From: SABI01 sp963678555
Lineage (GTDB): Bacteria > Spirochaetota > Spirochaetia > Sphaerochaetales > Sphaerochaetaceae
Direction of reading: 5' to 3'
Length of the DNA stretch: 64,000 nt
Assembly: GCA_963678555.2 (NCBI GenBank)
Contig: CAXXJA010000002.1
Span: 1,240,001 to 1,304,000, forward strand
Below, piece after piece: positions 18,252 to 27,045 of this stretch. Positions within the stretch are counted from its first letter, which is position 1; each line of letters starts with the position of its first letter. Both the position numbers and the translations under genes were made by a program. Below the pieces are notes generated by a model. The model searched no databases. It was not told the DNA's origin and saw only the letters and a program-made list of their open reading frames with translations.

Positions 18252-18911
18252 TTATTCGTCGTTGAGACCGATCTCTTCGGCCGAGATGATTTCAGTTTCC
18301 GCCTTTGCCTGTTCCTGCCACAGCTTGATCCGGGGATGATCCAGCACGGTCTGGACATACTGCCGGGCCAGGGTGGACAAAGGTGGATTGTAGCTGGCAA
18401 AGCGCATGGCTACAGGTGCGAACATGCAGTCGGCAATGGAAAAAGAGCCGAACAGCCAGGGCCCTTGGGAACTGTGTTCGTGAATGCATTCGGACCAGAT
18501 TGCGTCGACCCGGTCAATATCCCGTTGCAATTCCTCGGTCATGGCGACCTGCCGCTGGTGGGCTCTGCAGTTCATGGGCAGTTGCCTCCGCAGAGCGAAA
18601 AAACCGGAGTGCATCTCAGCACAGTAGGAGCGGGCTTTTGCCCTGGCGATGCGGTCGTTGGGCCAGCCCTGGCCGGAGAGAAAGGTTTCGGAAATATATT
18701 CGCAGATGGCCAGTGAATCCCAGACCGTTATTTCCCCGTCCAGCAATATGGGAACCCGCCCAGCCGCGGAATACTGGCTGATCGCTGCGGCGGTGTCCGG
18801 GGTTGACAGGGGAATGCGGATTTCTTCAAACGGAAGGTCAAACCCTGCGAGCATAAACCAGGCCCGTAACGACCATGAAGAGTAGTTCTTGTTGCCGATA
18901 ACCAGTTTCAC
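18252..18911 (-). CDS. glutathione S-transferase family protein
   Basis: A 219-aa two-domain protein. The N-terminal thioredoxin-like domain (MKLVIGNKNYSSWSLRAW) has a serine-rich active-site region, and VPILLDGEITVWDSLAICEY supplies the cis-Pro and the glutathione Glu/Asp-Ser contact. The C-terminal helical domain follows. Family members conjugate or reduce electrophiles with glutathione. Eleven consecutive G residues lie 17-27 bp upstream of the start codon, which is unusual. Confidence 0.88.
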   Translation of the reverse strand: MKLVIGNKNYSSWSLRAWFMLAGFDLPFEEIRIPLSTPDTAAAISQYSAAGRVPILLDGEITVWDSLAICEYISETFLSGQGWPNDRIARAKARSYCAEMHSGFFALRRQLPMNCRAHQRQVAMTEELQRDIDRVDAIWSECIHEHSSQGPWLFGSFSIADCMFAPVAMRFASYNPPLSTLARQYVQTVLDHPRIKLWQEQAKAETEIISAEEIGLNDE

Positions 18912-18927
18912 AGCGGCCTCCAGTGGT

Positions 18928-18938
18928 GGGGGGGGGGG
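18928..18938. repeat. G11 homopolymer tract in the GST leader
   Basis: A run of eleven G (plus strand), meaning C11 in the leader of the minus-strand GST gene, 17-27 nt before its ATG. Such tracts can slip during replication, or be miscounted in sequencing. Confidence 0.7.
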
Positions 18939-19138
18939 AATTTGTACAACAGGCGGAACGAATGTATCAGTTTAGCACTTTTTGTGCATTTGAAAACGAT
19001 TCTGCTTCAGCAGGATCGGTCAATTTTGTTTAGCCGGTGGTGAGTTGGCGATCGAGACCAGAGGTGGCAGCAGTTTTAGCAAGGCCGTTGAAAACAGTCT
19101 GTTGAGGTGGGTCAGCAAACAACCCAGGTGAATTGACC

Positions 19139-21127
19139 TCATGGTTGAGTCGGGGGTTGTGGATTGGGAGCCGGTGGCAATGGTTGGCCGAATTCGACCC
19201 GATTGCGGCCGCGGCTTTTGGCTAGATAGAGTGCCTTGTCAGCCCTGCTGATAATATCCCGCACCTTGTCGTCGGGCTGACTCAGGGCCAGGCCGAAGCT
19301 GGCGGTTTTGTGGCCGACCGGGGAACTGTGATGGGCCTGGAGTGCTTGGCGCAGATTTTCGGCCATTTCGAGCAGACCTTTGCGGTCGGTTTTGGGGCAG
19401 ACAATCAAAAATTCCTCGCCGCCCCAGCGCCCGGCGGTATCTGTCTGGCGAGTCTTATTCGCCAGCAGTTCAGCCGTTTCTTTCAGGAATTGATCGCCGA
19501 CCTGATGGCCATGGGTGTCGTTGACTTTCTTGAAATGATCCAGGTCCAACAGGATCACGCCGAAAGGCATTCCGAAGCGTCGGGAGCGGGCCAGCTCATC
19601 CTCCAGGACTTCGTCGAGCTTATGGCGATTGGCCAGCCCGGTCAGGCGGTCGGTCAAGGCCAGGGTTTCAAGAATTTCCGCTTCTTTCTCCTTGATTTTT
19701 TCGCGTAACTCCAGGGCAATGAGATCTTTGGTCCGTTTTCCGAGTTCCTGGGTCATATTGCTGAAATTATTGCTTAACCGATCAATCTCCCTGATTCCGA
19801 CCGTACCCGGCGGGGCACTTTCAAAAGCGGCGCCGAGGCCACCGGTCAGCTTGGACAGGTTTTCGATCGGTTCCGCAATCCGGGCCGCCAGCCTGCTCGA
19901 TTTATGCTGCAGGTAAAGGAAGAAGGCCGCGTAAAAGAACAGCATCGCAACTATGGCACCGATCCCGATCCGTTTACTCAGCGCATCAAGGGCATAGATC
20001 GGGGTAAAGATGGCTGACTTGTCAACCAGGGTGAGCAGTCGCCAGCCGGTCGCCGGGACGATCTCCTGGCTGACCAGGTACGGCGTCCCGGCAATCGTCA
20101 GTTCTGCCAGTTCGTCCCGGTTCAGAAACAACTCCTTGAGGGCTGCGTCAATGGGCAACTCTTTGTTGCTCAACAGGTTGTATTCGCCGCTCTGAGCCAG
20201 AACCGCCGTATCCGCCAGGGATGTCCCCTGGGTTTTCAGCGGCGGTAACCCGAGCAGTTCTGCCAGCTCGGCCGGGATCGCCAGGATCGAGCCATTCTCC
20301 TCAACCATAAATGCCTGCGCGTTCCACGGCAGTTGGAGATCGAGGATCTGCTTGACAAAGACATCGAGGGTGACGTCGACACCGCTGACCCCTTCGAGGA
20401 AATCGCCCCGGTAGATGGGGACGACATTGGAGATCATCCAGCCCTGGCCGGCCGGGTCCAGATAGACTCCGGTCCAGACCGGCAGCCGTTGCGGGTTGTG
20501 GCGGGCATCGGCCAGATAATAAAAGTTGAAGGCGGTCAGGTCGAGGGCTGGCCCGAACTGCTCGGGCGCATTGTCCAGAAACGGATAGATGCGGACCATA
20601 TTGTCCCAGGTATTAATATACGCTTGGGTAATGATCGGGCTGGTCTGTACCACGGAGATCAGGATGTCATCCAGCATTTCACTGCACAGCGCCTTTTTTT
20701 TCTCAACGGTCCCAATGGAGGTTGAGGCCGAATAATACAGGCTGGCGCCGCCGTTGTTGTTGGTTTTGTAATAGGCCCCGTTGCGGTGAACGGCAAACCT
20801 CGGGGTGTCGTTGGGAAGAAAGCAGCTGTCCGAGTTAGCAAAAAACTTTTCATGATCCCGCTGCAGGATAGCGGCATAGCGGGAGACCTCCTGCAGTTGG
20901 GTGTTGATATTGTTGACTTCCCGGCGGGTCACGTCGCGGAGATGGTGGCTGACTTCAGTGAACAGAGTTTGCTTGTTGTGTTCTGAGATATAGGCATTGA
21001 TGCCGAAGTAAAGCAGCACCAGCGCCAGCTCGATAATCAGGATGGGAACCAGGGAGCTGGTCAGCGCACTTCGATAAATAAGTCCCTGCAGGTTTTTTGA
21101 ACTCATTCGAGGCATGCCGATCCTCAT
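19139..21127 (-). CDS. membrane diguanylate cyclase: Cache-HAMP-GGDEF
   Basis: A 662-aa protein. Transmembrane helix 1 (LVPILIIELALVLLYFGI, near residue 26) precedes a large extracytoplasmic dCache-type sensor containing YINTWDNMVRIYPFLD. Helix 2 is near residue 400 (IGIGAIVAMLFFYAAFFLYL), followed by a HAMP region and a GGDEF domain with active-site WGGEEFLIV near residue 588. RQTD five residues earlier matches an I-site. The C-terminus is a short proline-rich tail. It is similar in plan to the 5114-7036 protein but with a different sensor sequence. An alternative start is 21 bp inside. Confidence 0.92.
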   Translation of the reverse strand: MRIGMPRMSSKNLQGLIYRSALTSSLVPILIIELALVLLYFGINAYISEHNKQTLFTEVSHHLRDVTRREVNNINTQLQEVSRYAAILQRDHEKFFANSDSCFLPNDTPRFAVHRNGAYYKTNNNGGASLYYSASTSIGTVEKKKALCSEMLDDILISVVQTSPIITQAYINTWDNMVRIYPFLDNAPEQFGPALDLTAFNFYYLADARHNPQRLPVWTGVYLDPAGQGWMISNVVPIYRGDFLEGVSGVDVTLDVFVKQILDLQLPWNAQAFMVEENGSILAIPAELAELLGLPPLKTQGTSLADTAVLAQSGEYNLLSNKELPIDAALKELFLNRDELAELTIAGTPYLVSQEIVPATGWRLLTLVDKSAIFTPIYALDALSKRIGIGAIVAMLFFYAAFFLYLQHKSSRLAARIAEPIENLSKLTGGLGAAFESAPPGTVGIREIDRLSNNFSNMTQELGKRTKDLIALELREKIKEKEAEILETLALTDRLTGLANRHKLDEVLEDELARSRRFGMPFGVILLDLDHFKKVNDTHGHQVGDQFLKETAELLANKTRQTDTAGRWGGEEFLIVCPKTDRKGLLEMAENLRQALQAHHSSPVGHKTASFGLALSQPDDKVRDIISRADKALYLAKSRGRNRVEFGQPLPPAPNPQPPTQP

Positions 21128-21339
21128 TGGTCCTAAGGCTGGCTGATTTTCTCGGCCGCTTGCCCACCGAGCCTGCCGTCAAAAGTCCGGAAAGCGTGAT
21201 CCAGCGGTCTCCTGACGGGACATGGGGAAATAATCTGGCGAAAGTTTATCATTTATGTCGGGTATTTTCAAAGAACTCTGCTGCCGGTTGGCGGCAAAGG
21301 GGCCAGGCTTTGTCGCAGAACAGCAGGAGTGCCCCTGAA

Positions 21340-22650
21340 TTATTCGACTTCGGGAAGAGAAATGGCCAGGACTGCTCCGGCGACTCCCAGCAGCGACAGC
21401 AGCAGAATAATGGTGCTGATGGATAAAACGGTACTGAGCGCACCGCTGAACCCCATGATCAGCAGGATGATGCCGATCATGCTATTACTGACCGAGACAT
21501 AATCGGTCCGTTTGTTCCCTTCGGCCAGGTCGACCACGTAGGTTTTGCGACCGACTCGGACCCCCTGGTGGGCGATGCTCAGAATGAAATAGACGGCAGG
21601 CAGCAGCCAGGGCAGGGCCAGCCAGCCGGGTTGGACGCTGTCGATCAGGTAGACGATGATCCCCAGAATCGCTGTCATAATCGCCGCGGCAATCATCACC
21701 TTGCGACTGGAGCGATCGGCGAACCGTCCCCAGAATGGTGCGGACAGCAGGCTGGCCGCACCGCTGGCCAGAATGAACAGGCCGAGCAGGGAGACCGGAG
21801 AGCCCAGGTTTTTTTGGGCCAAGACCACGTAATAAGGAGCGGTCAGTGCGGAACAAAGGAGTAGCGCACGGGTGATGACAAAGCGCCGGAACGGTTTGTC
21901 GCGGCGGAGAATGTCAATGCGTTTGATGGCCTCGACCAGGGCATTCCTGCCGCCCTCGGTGGCACCGGGGAATTCTTTGATGCGGGCATAAACCAGCGCA
22001 GCGAGCAGCCACAAGGCCCCGGCAGCGATCAACATGACCGCGTAGTTGAGCGGGGTCAGCGTCTGGTTGGCGCTGAACAGAAACAGTAGCCCGAGGCCGA
22101 CTGTCACCAGGCCGGAACTGCTGGCGGACCAGCCGGTAACCTGTCCGCGGCGGGTTTTTGGGATGGTTTTCCCGATGACATCCTTGGACGCGACCGAGCT
22201 GAGCCCGCGGGCCAGACTGAACAGGGTGAGCAGGGCGATGATGCACCATCCCGCCAGCGCGCCCCGCAGGGTCCAGGCCACAATCCCGATACTGACCATG
22301 GCTGCTGCCTGAAGGATACTGCCGAGTATCCAGACCCCTTTGCGGATCTCCTGTTTGCGGATAAAGCCGGCGATGACCAACTGGGGAAGCAGCGCGCCCG
22401 ATTCACGAATCGGCACCAGGAAGCCGATCAAGTATAAAGGGGCATGAATCGTTTCCATAACCCAGGGGAGGACAACTTTAGGATTGGCGACCGCATCGCC
22501 GAGCTGACTGAAAAAATGGCTGAAAACCATCAGCAGAAAATTACCTGGCACAACCTGACAGGCTTCATCACTGATCGCTTTGCAAGCTCTGGCGTCTTCT
22601 TCACCAACCAGCTTTTCGTAGATGCTTTGGGCAAGTTCCTGTTGTGGCAT
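21340..22650 (-). CDS. MFS transporter
   Basis: A 436-aa protein with about 12 membrane helices. After a polar N-terminus of about 35 residues come VVLPWVMETIHAPLYLIGFL and a loop-2 region (IRKQEIRKG). The cytoplasmic half-joining segment includes PFWGRFADRSSRKV, the MFS motif A equivalent between helices 8 and 9. It lacks obvious substrate signatures. The neighbours, a diguanylate cyclase and a DUF1488 protein, give no clue. A hairpin from a repeat fragment lies about 60 bp upstream of the start. Confidence 0.85.
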   Translation of the reverse strand: MPQQELAQSIYEKLVGEEDARACKAISDEACQVVPGNFLLMVFSHFFSQLGDAVANPKVVLPWVMETIHAPLYLIGFLVPIRESGALLPQLVIAGFIRKQEIRKGVWILGSILQAAAMVSIGIVAWTLRGALAGWCIIALLTLFSLARGLSSVASKDVIGKTIPKTRRGQVTGWSASSSGLVTVGLGLLFLFSANQTLTPLNYAVMLIAAGALWLLAALVYARIKEFPGATEGGRNALVEAIKRIDILRRDKPFRRFVITRALLLCSALTAPYYVVLAQKNLGSPVSLLGLFILASGAASLLSAPFWGRFADRSSRKVMIAAAIMTAILGIIVYLIDSVQPGWLALPWLLPAVYFILSIAHQGVRVGRKTYVVDLAEGNKRTDYVSVSNSMIGIILLIMGFSGALSTVLSISTIILLLSLLGVAGAVLAISLPEVE

Positions 22651-23076
22651 GGAGAAAACCTTTTTAGCTCAGGTGCAGAAATAACCTGTTCTTATTTCTT
22701 CATTCGTTGTCATCCGGAAACACTGGATGACAATCATTAAGTTTTCAGATGGAAATTAATTCGCAAGCAAGTATAACAGGCAGGCCGGTGAAAAACAGCC
22801 TAGATAGCTCATGATCGATCAACCATCAGCAATAACAGGCCTTGATCTTACTGCTTTTGTCGAGCTAAAGAGTCTTTGGGGAGGGGTTTTTAATAAAATT
22901 TATCTGCATTGTCGAAAGACGACGTATGGTCTGCAATAGCTGGTGACAGGGAGCACAGGTGAAAGTGAAGGGTCTGCGATTCCGGAACTGGAGCGGGCCG
23001 GTAAACGGTGGCAGCAGGCTGCGCTGAAGGAGCAGGTCGTATGTGGTGGGGCTCCTTCAGGACGTGAGTGGAGTCG
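22651..23076. other. intergenic region with a repeat fragment
   Basis: Positions 22708-22750 (CATCCGGAAACACTGGATG, then TTAAGTTTTCAG) match the reverse complement of the right end of the element at 12272-12463. The rest shows no supported gene. Confidence 0.6.
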
Positions 23077-23349
23077 TCAGATATCGTCCTTTTTGACATC
23101 TTCAGCAGTGACCCAGACTAGATTTTCTTCGATCTCGCCGGTGCGGATTTTTTGCTCCGCAATGGCCAGTAGGCTTGATTTGCTGGCCTGAAACTGTGAC
23201 ATCGGATCGGTTTCGCCATTGTCCGGATCGATGGTGCGCAATGCTTCCAGTGACATACGACAGAAAATGCTTTCGTCATCAACTTTCGCCCGGTAGGAAA
23301 CACCGCCGTCAGGGGACATGACAGCCGGACCGCAAAAGAAAATATTCAT
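23077..23349 (-). CDS. DUF1488-like small protein
   Basis: A 90-aa protein. The start at 23349 (MNIFFCGPAVMSPDGGVSYR) is preceded by AGGAGAATT. The pattern of an N-terminal beta region ending in a short helix (RMSLEALRTI), a central D-rich segment, and a basic helical part (SLLAIAEQKIRTG) fits DUF1488 proteins, whose function is unknown. No membrane or metal motif is visible. Confidence 0.6.
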   Translation of the reverse strand: MNIFFCGPAVMSPDGGVSYRAKVDDESIFCRMSLEALRTIDPDNGETDPMSQFQASKSSLLAIAEQKIRTGEIEENLVWVTAEDVKKDDI

Positions 23350-23462
23350 GGAATTCTCCTTGAACATGGCCGGTTGGATACCGCCACGGGGTTAATATTC
23401 GTCATACATATCATAAAAGTAGATCGGATGATAGCAGTCATCGGAGCATCTTTATATCCTGG

Positions 23463-23781
23463 TCATGTTAGGCATTTATAAGCGGTCCGGGTAGATGACA
23501 GGTGGCGAAACTGCCGCCGGATGTCTGCCGGGATCTGCTCGCATTCCTTGAGCCATTTTTTATTATCCTGAACGAAGCCGAGCGATTCCCGCTGGACAGC
23601 CAGCACCCAGCGCCGGGTGGCCGCATCGCCGCTTTCAGTTTTCCCCCGGCTGTCTCAGCGCCGCGGCTATTTCCTGCATGATTTCAAAATCCTGTGGATT
23701 AAATTTTTTTGGTCCACAGGAACTGATGAGTCTCTTTCTTTCTCCAGGCGATCGGTCAGTGCCATTGTCTGAAGAATGCAT
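23463..23781 (-). pseudogene. 105-aa unknown protein interrupted by one frameshift
   Basis: Two overlapping frames join into one plausible protein if the G5 run at 23643-23647 is read as G4. Part one starts MHSSDNGTDRSPGERKR and includes FNPQDFEIMQEIAAALRQPG. Part two continues ESGDAATRRWVLAVQRES and ends in SSTRTAYKCLT. The second half is rich in Arg, Trp and Glu, like a real helical domain. No family was recognised and no ribosome site is obvious. It lies 60 bp downstream of the sensor kinase stop on the same strand, so it may have been part of that transcript. A sequencing miscount is an alternative to true decay. Confidence 0.5.
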
Positions 23782-23840
23782 GGTCGTTTTTGCGCTTGTC
23801 ACTGCAAACCGTTTCTGGGTGTTGCCTGCTCCTCCCAGTT

Positions 23841-24959
23841 TTATCGCGGCAATGAAAAGCTGAAGGTTGTCCCCTGCTTCTGCGAAGAATGAAAATTGAC
23901 TTTTCCACCGAGGATTTTCTCACCGAAAAACTTCATTGAAAAGGTGCCAATTCCCCGCCCGACCTGTTCTTTGGTGGAGAAATTTCGCTGGAAAATACGC
24001 CGGGCAACCTCTGGAGGGATTGTTTGATTATTCCAGACATGAAAGGTCAGGTGTTTGGGGTCTGCCTCTGACCAGACGCGGACCGATCCCGCCGACTCCG
24101 CGGCTTCCAGGGCATTGATGACCATGTTGCACAGGACCCGCAATAATAAGGAACTATCCGTGATCACAACGGCGTCCGTAGCGGCTTCAGTAAACTGAAG
24201 AGACTTGCCCTGGGCCGCCGGGTGGGTGGAGAAAAAGTTTTTTAATTCCTTCAACACTTCTGCTGCGGATATTCTGTGGTGCAGGGGTTGGTAGCTGCAG
24301 GATTCGGTTTGGGTCAGGCAACGCTGAATGGCGATTTCTTTATGCAGGCGAACGGCTGCCTGGTGCAGATTTTTGGCCAGGGGAATCGGCGTTTGCCTGA
24401 CCAGAAGCTCGCTGGCCCCTTCCAGGGCGGCCAGCATATTGTTGATATCGTGAAAAAAGGTCCGTTCCAGGGCGGCCCGCTGTTGTTGCAGGGTGACATC
24501 CTGGAGAAACAATAGGAGGAATCTTTCCCCGTCGATCAGGATCGGTTGGGAGCGGACCTGCAGCGCAAGATCGATCTCCTCATCGCCTTTTCGGGTTGTC
24601 AGAGCACAGATTCTTTCTACCGGCTTATTCTGCTCCAGGCTGGAAACGATGGCGATGGTCGCCCCGCAACTCGAGCACATCTTGGTGGTTCCGCAGCAGG
24701 CGGATTCCTCCTGGACATAAGTACATTGCAAAGCTTCGCCCGGTTTTAGGCCCAGGGCTTCGTCAGCGGACTCAAGGTTGAGCATTTGTAACAAAGAGTC
24801 GTTGACCGCCACAATCTGCCGCTGTTCGTTCAGAACTGCGAGCAGACCGTTGATGGAATAGAGCAGGCCACTGACCACCGGGTGTGCGCTGAGAATTTCA
24901 ATTTGCGCCGCCAGTTTTTTTGAGCCCGCTTTTGCGGGGGGAGCGAAAAAACTTTTCAT
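23841..24959 (-). CDS. PAS sensor histidine kinase with Cys-rich sensor
   Basis: A 372-aa soluble kinase; no transmembrane helix is seen. The PAS domain (about residues 35-165) contains a cysteine cluster (CTYVQEESACCGTTKMCSSC) that could ligate a cofactor or sense redox. The phospho-acceptor is in FFHDINNMLAALEGAS near residue 188. The ATPase domain has the N-box NMVINALEAAESAG, a GRGIGTFSMKFFGEKILGG G-box and a final GTTFSFSLP. The start is at MKSFFAPPAK; the longer upstream frame lacks a ribosome site. No response regulator gene is adjacent, so its partner is unknown. Confidence 0.88.
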   Translation of the reverse strand: MKSFFAPPAKAGSKKLAAQIEILSAHPVVSGLLYSINGLLAVLNEQRQIVAVNDSLLQMLNLESADEALGLKPGEALQCTYVQEESACCGTTKMCSSCGATIAIVSSLEQNKPVERICALTTRKGDEEIDLALQVRSQPILIDGERFLLLFLQDVTLQQQRAALERTFFHDINNMLAALEGASELLVRQTPIPLAKNLHQAAVRLHKEIAIQRCLTQTESCSYQPLHHRISAAEVLKELKNFFSTHPAAQGKSLQFTEAATDAVVITDSSLLLRVLCNMVINALEAAESAGSVRVWSEADPKHLTFHVWNNQTIPPEVARRIFQRNFSTKEQVGRGIGTFSMKFFGEKILGGKVNFHSSQKQGTTFSFSLPR

Positions 24960-25102
24960 AGCATTCTTCCTCGGTAAAAGGATTTGCCCGGACAGAGTTG
25001 TCGAGAAGCATGGTCCTGCCAGCACCCCTGGTGTTTAAGCGTCAGGAGCGCGTCGGCCGGGTTGGGCATGGGAGTGGGTGAGGAGGCGGTCTTCTGACCA
25101 GT

Positions 25103-25149
25103 CAAAAAAACAAAAAACCGCCCCTGCTTTGTTCAGCAGGCTGCGGTTT
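25103..25149 (-). terminator. rho-independent terminator after the cupin gene
   Basis: Minus-strand stem CAAACCGCAGCCTGCT / AGCAGGGGCGGTTT followed by TTTTGTTTTTTTGAC. It lies about 120 bp past the cupin stop and upstream of the sensor kinase start. The rest of this roughly 310-bp gap shows nothing else. Confidence 0.8.
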
Positions 25150-25271
25150 GGCAAATGTTTCTCAAAGCTGGTCTCTTCATGGCATCTCCTACCCTCAAAA
25201 ACTACCGCAAAATCGGATAAATATCAAGAACAGGAGATTTGGCAACCGTCGCTTGGGGGCAGGGCGCTGTT

Positions 25272-25595
25272 TCAGAGTGCCGGATAAAAAACGGCCAACC
25301 ATAGGGTCAACTGATCCGGATCAGTGCGGCTGACCCGATGCTTGACATGAGCCGGCAGCAGCAGATAATCACCTCGTTTCAGCTCCTGCTCACGACCATC
25401 TGCAAACTGAATCGTTGCCGAGCCCTCCAGCACCATGACCCATTCGTGTTCTTCCTGGTCGTACCAGCCGGATGCCGGCGAACTTTGCCCCCTGGAGACA
25501 ATCCTTTCAATGCGCACCATTTTTGAGTGAACCAGCTCCAGGAACTCTTCTTCCGCCAGCTCAACCGGTAACTTGTCAAAAATATTGCCTATCAT
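25272..25595 (-). CDS. cupin-domain protein
   Basis: A 107-aa single cupin. Motif 1 is reduced to WYDQEEHEWVMVLEGSATI (one His plus Glu), and motif 2 is GDYLLLPAHVKHRVSRT (two His). The putative metal site thus has His-Glu-His-type residues. Such small cupins include isomerases, dioxygenases and binding proteins; the reaction is unknown. It begins 27 bp downstream of the LuxR-type regulator stop on the same strand, so it is probably co-transcribed with it, and a terminator follows. Confidence 0.82.
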   Translation of the reverse strand: MIGNIFDKLPVELAEEEFLELVHSKMVRIERIVSRGQSSPASGWYDQEEHEWVMVLEGSATIQFADGREQELKRGDYLLLPAHVKHRVSRTDPDQLTLWLAVFYPAL

Positions 25596-25622
25596 AACAT
25601 TTCCTGACTGTTTGGAACCCGC

Positions 25623-26903
25623 TCAACCCCGGCTGTTCACCAAACTGGCCAAATCTTTCCGACTGCGCATCCCCAGCTTATCATAAACCCGCTTCATGTA
25701 GGTTTTGACGGATGATTCCGAAATATCCAGCTGACTGGCGATATCCCGGTAGGTCATGCCGTTCAAACTGTGCTGGAGAACCAGAAATTCCCGGTCGGAC
25801 AGTTGCAGCCGGATGCTGTCGGGAAGAGTAATCTGCACAGGTTCAGGCTGGGCAACCGGCTGGGACGGACTCTGCTCGGCAAACCATTGTTGAATGCGCC
25901 AGCGGTAATAGTAAAGGCTCAGTGCGGCCAGGTTCAGGCAGATCAGCCCGGTCAGGGCGATACTGCCGGCGTATTGCTGCAGACTGGCGCCGAGCATCTG
26001 ACCACCGCTGACCCCGAGGCAGAGGGTTGCCAGGCCGAAACCGAAAGCGCGAATCGGGTCGTTAAAGGAGAGTAGATAGACAATAAGAAACAGGTCGATG
26101 ATCCCCTGACCTGCCTGCATACTGAACATTGCCCAGTTTACCGCCAGCGGTTGGCGGGTCTGCAGCAGGATAAAGGCCAGCATGGCCAGCAGGATTCCCC
26201 CCATCAGGGAGAGTTCGCGGTTGCTCTTGACCAGTCTTGCACTGGCGCTGACCGTGCCGATGTAGAAAAACAGTTCCAGACCCGGGGCTATGGCCTGGTC
26301 AAGATAAGCCGGGTACATAAAGCTGTACATCAAACCGCCGACCAGATGAAAGAGCAGGATAAAGGGTAGAATCAGCCAAAGTTCTCCCAAGGCGGATTTT
26401 CCTCTTTGCAGCGCCTGGGAAGACCGTGCTTTGGGTTTCAGTAGCAGACTGAGCAGGGGCAGGCTGAGCAGCGTGAAGAACCAAGGTGAGTTCTGTGGTT
26501 GAGCCAGCAGGGCAAACAGCACCAGATTGGCCCCGACCAGGCCGATAGCTGCATGACAGACAGGGGTTGCCGACTGCCGCAGGCGAGCGCAGGCCGCAAC
26601 CGCCACCAAAGCTCCGCTGAATCCCAAGGGCATTCCGATCCAAGGGAGCGCGGTGCCGAAAAACGGCAGTAGACTGGTTAAAAGTACTGTAAGAACAGCA
26701 CCGTAGGGGAGTAACCGCTCCAGTTGTTCCTTTGAACAGCGATAACCGAGCAGAAACAGGCCCAGCACATGAGGCAGCAGAAAATAGAATGACAGCGCCG
26801 GCAGCCCGTTTGCAGAAAGCAGTGGGCCATCCATGGGAACGGCCAGCAGCCAGGTAACAAAGGCGGCAAAAGAAAAAACTGGAGAGCAGTGTCTGGCGGT
26901 CAT
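25623..26903 (-). CDS. membrane-embedded LuxR-family transcriptional regulator
   Basis: A 426-aa protein with an unusual two-part layout. Residues 1-330 form about 10-12 hydrophobic helices resembling a major-facilitator transporter, with no catalytic motif. Residues 355-420 are a LuxR/GerE helix-turn-helix (LSDREFLVLQHSLNGMTYR, then ISESSVKTYMKRVYDKLGM). A short Pro/Gln linker joins them. This suggests a regulator that senses a ligand in the membrane and binds DNA from its C-terminus. The gene is divergent from the large lipoprotein gene; an inverted repeat at 26956-26978 lies between them. Proteins of this plan are familiar from Coriobacteriia but are less common elsewhere. Confidence 0.85.
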   Translation of the reverse strand: MTARHCSPVFSFAAFVTWLLAVPMDGPLLSANGLPALSFYFLLPHVLGLFLLGYRCSKEQLERLLPYGAVLTVLLTSLLPFFGTALPWIGMPLGFSGALVAVAACARLRQSATPVCHAAIGLVGANLVLFALLAQPQNSPWFFTLLSLPLLSLLLKPKARSSQALQRGKSALGELWLILPFILLFHLVGGLMYSFMYPAYLDQAIAPGLELFFYIGTVSASARLVKSNRELSLMGGILLAMLAFILLQTRQPLAVNWAMFSMQAGQGIIDLFLIVYLLSFNDPIRAFGFGLATLCLGVSGGQMLGASLQQYAGSIALTGLICLNLAALSLYYYRWRIQQWFAEQSPSQPVAQPEPVQITLPDSIRLQLSDREFLVLQHSLNGMTYRDIASQLDISESSVKTYMKRVYDKLGMRSRKDLASLVNSRG

Positions 26904-26955
26904 AATTGGAATCGTGGTTGATGTATGTTCAGTATTTTTCTGTCTTTTTTAGTGG

Positions 26956-26978
26956 AAAGTTGACAAAAAGTCGACTTT
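26956..26978. promoter_or_regulatory. candidate operator (inverted repeat) between divergent genes
   Basis: AAAGTTGAC-N5-GTCGACTTT, a 9-bp near-perfect palindrome with a 5-bp spacer. It lies in the 142-bp space between the LuxR-type regulator and the lipoprotein gene. Binding by that regulator is an inference. Confidence 0.4.
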
Positions 26979-27045
26979 ATTTTCCCCCATATTAATGTTT
27001 GTTTAGGTCTCAATACAAAACCGACAGGTGAAAGGAGATCTGAAC

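Noticed and set aside
26941..27045. c-di-GMP or other riboswitch before the lipoprotein gene
   Set aside because: The leader is too short and none of the conserved riboswitch core sequences was seen.
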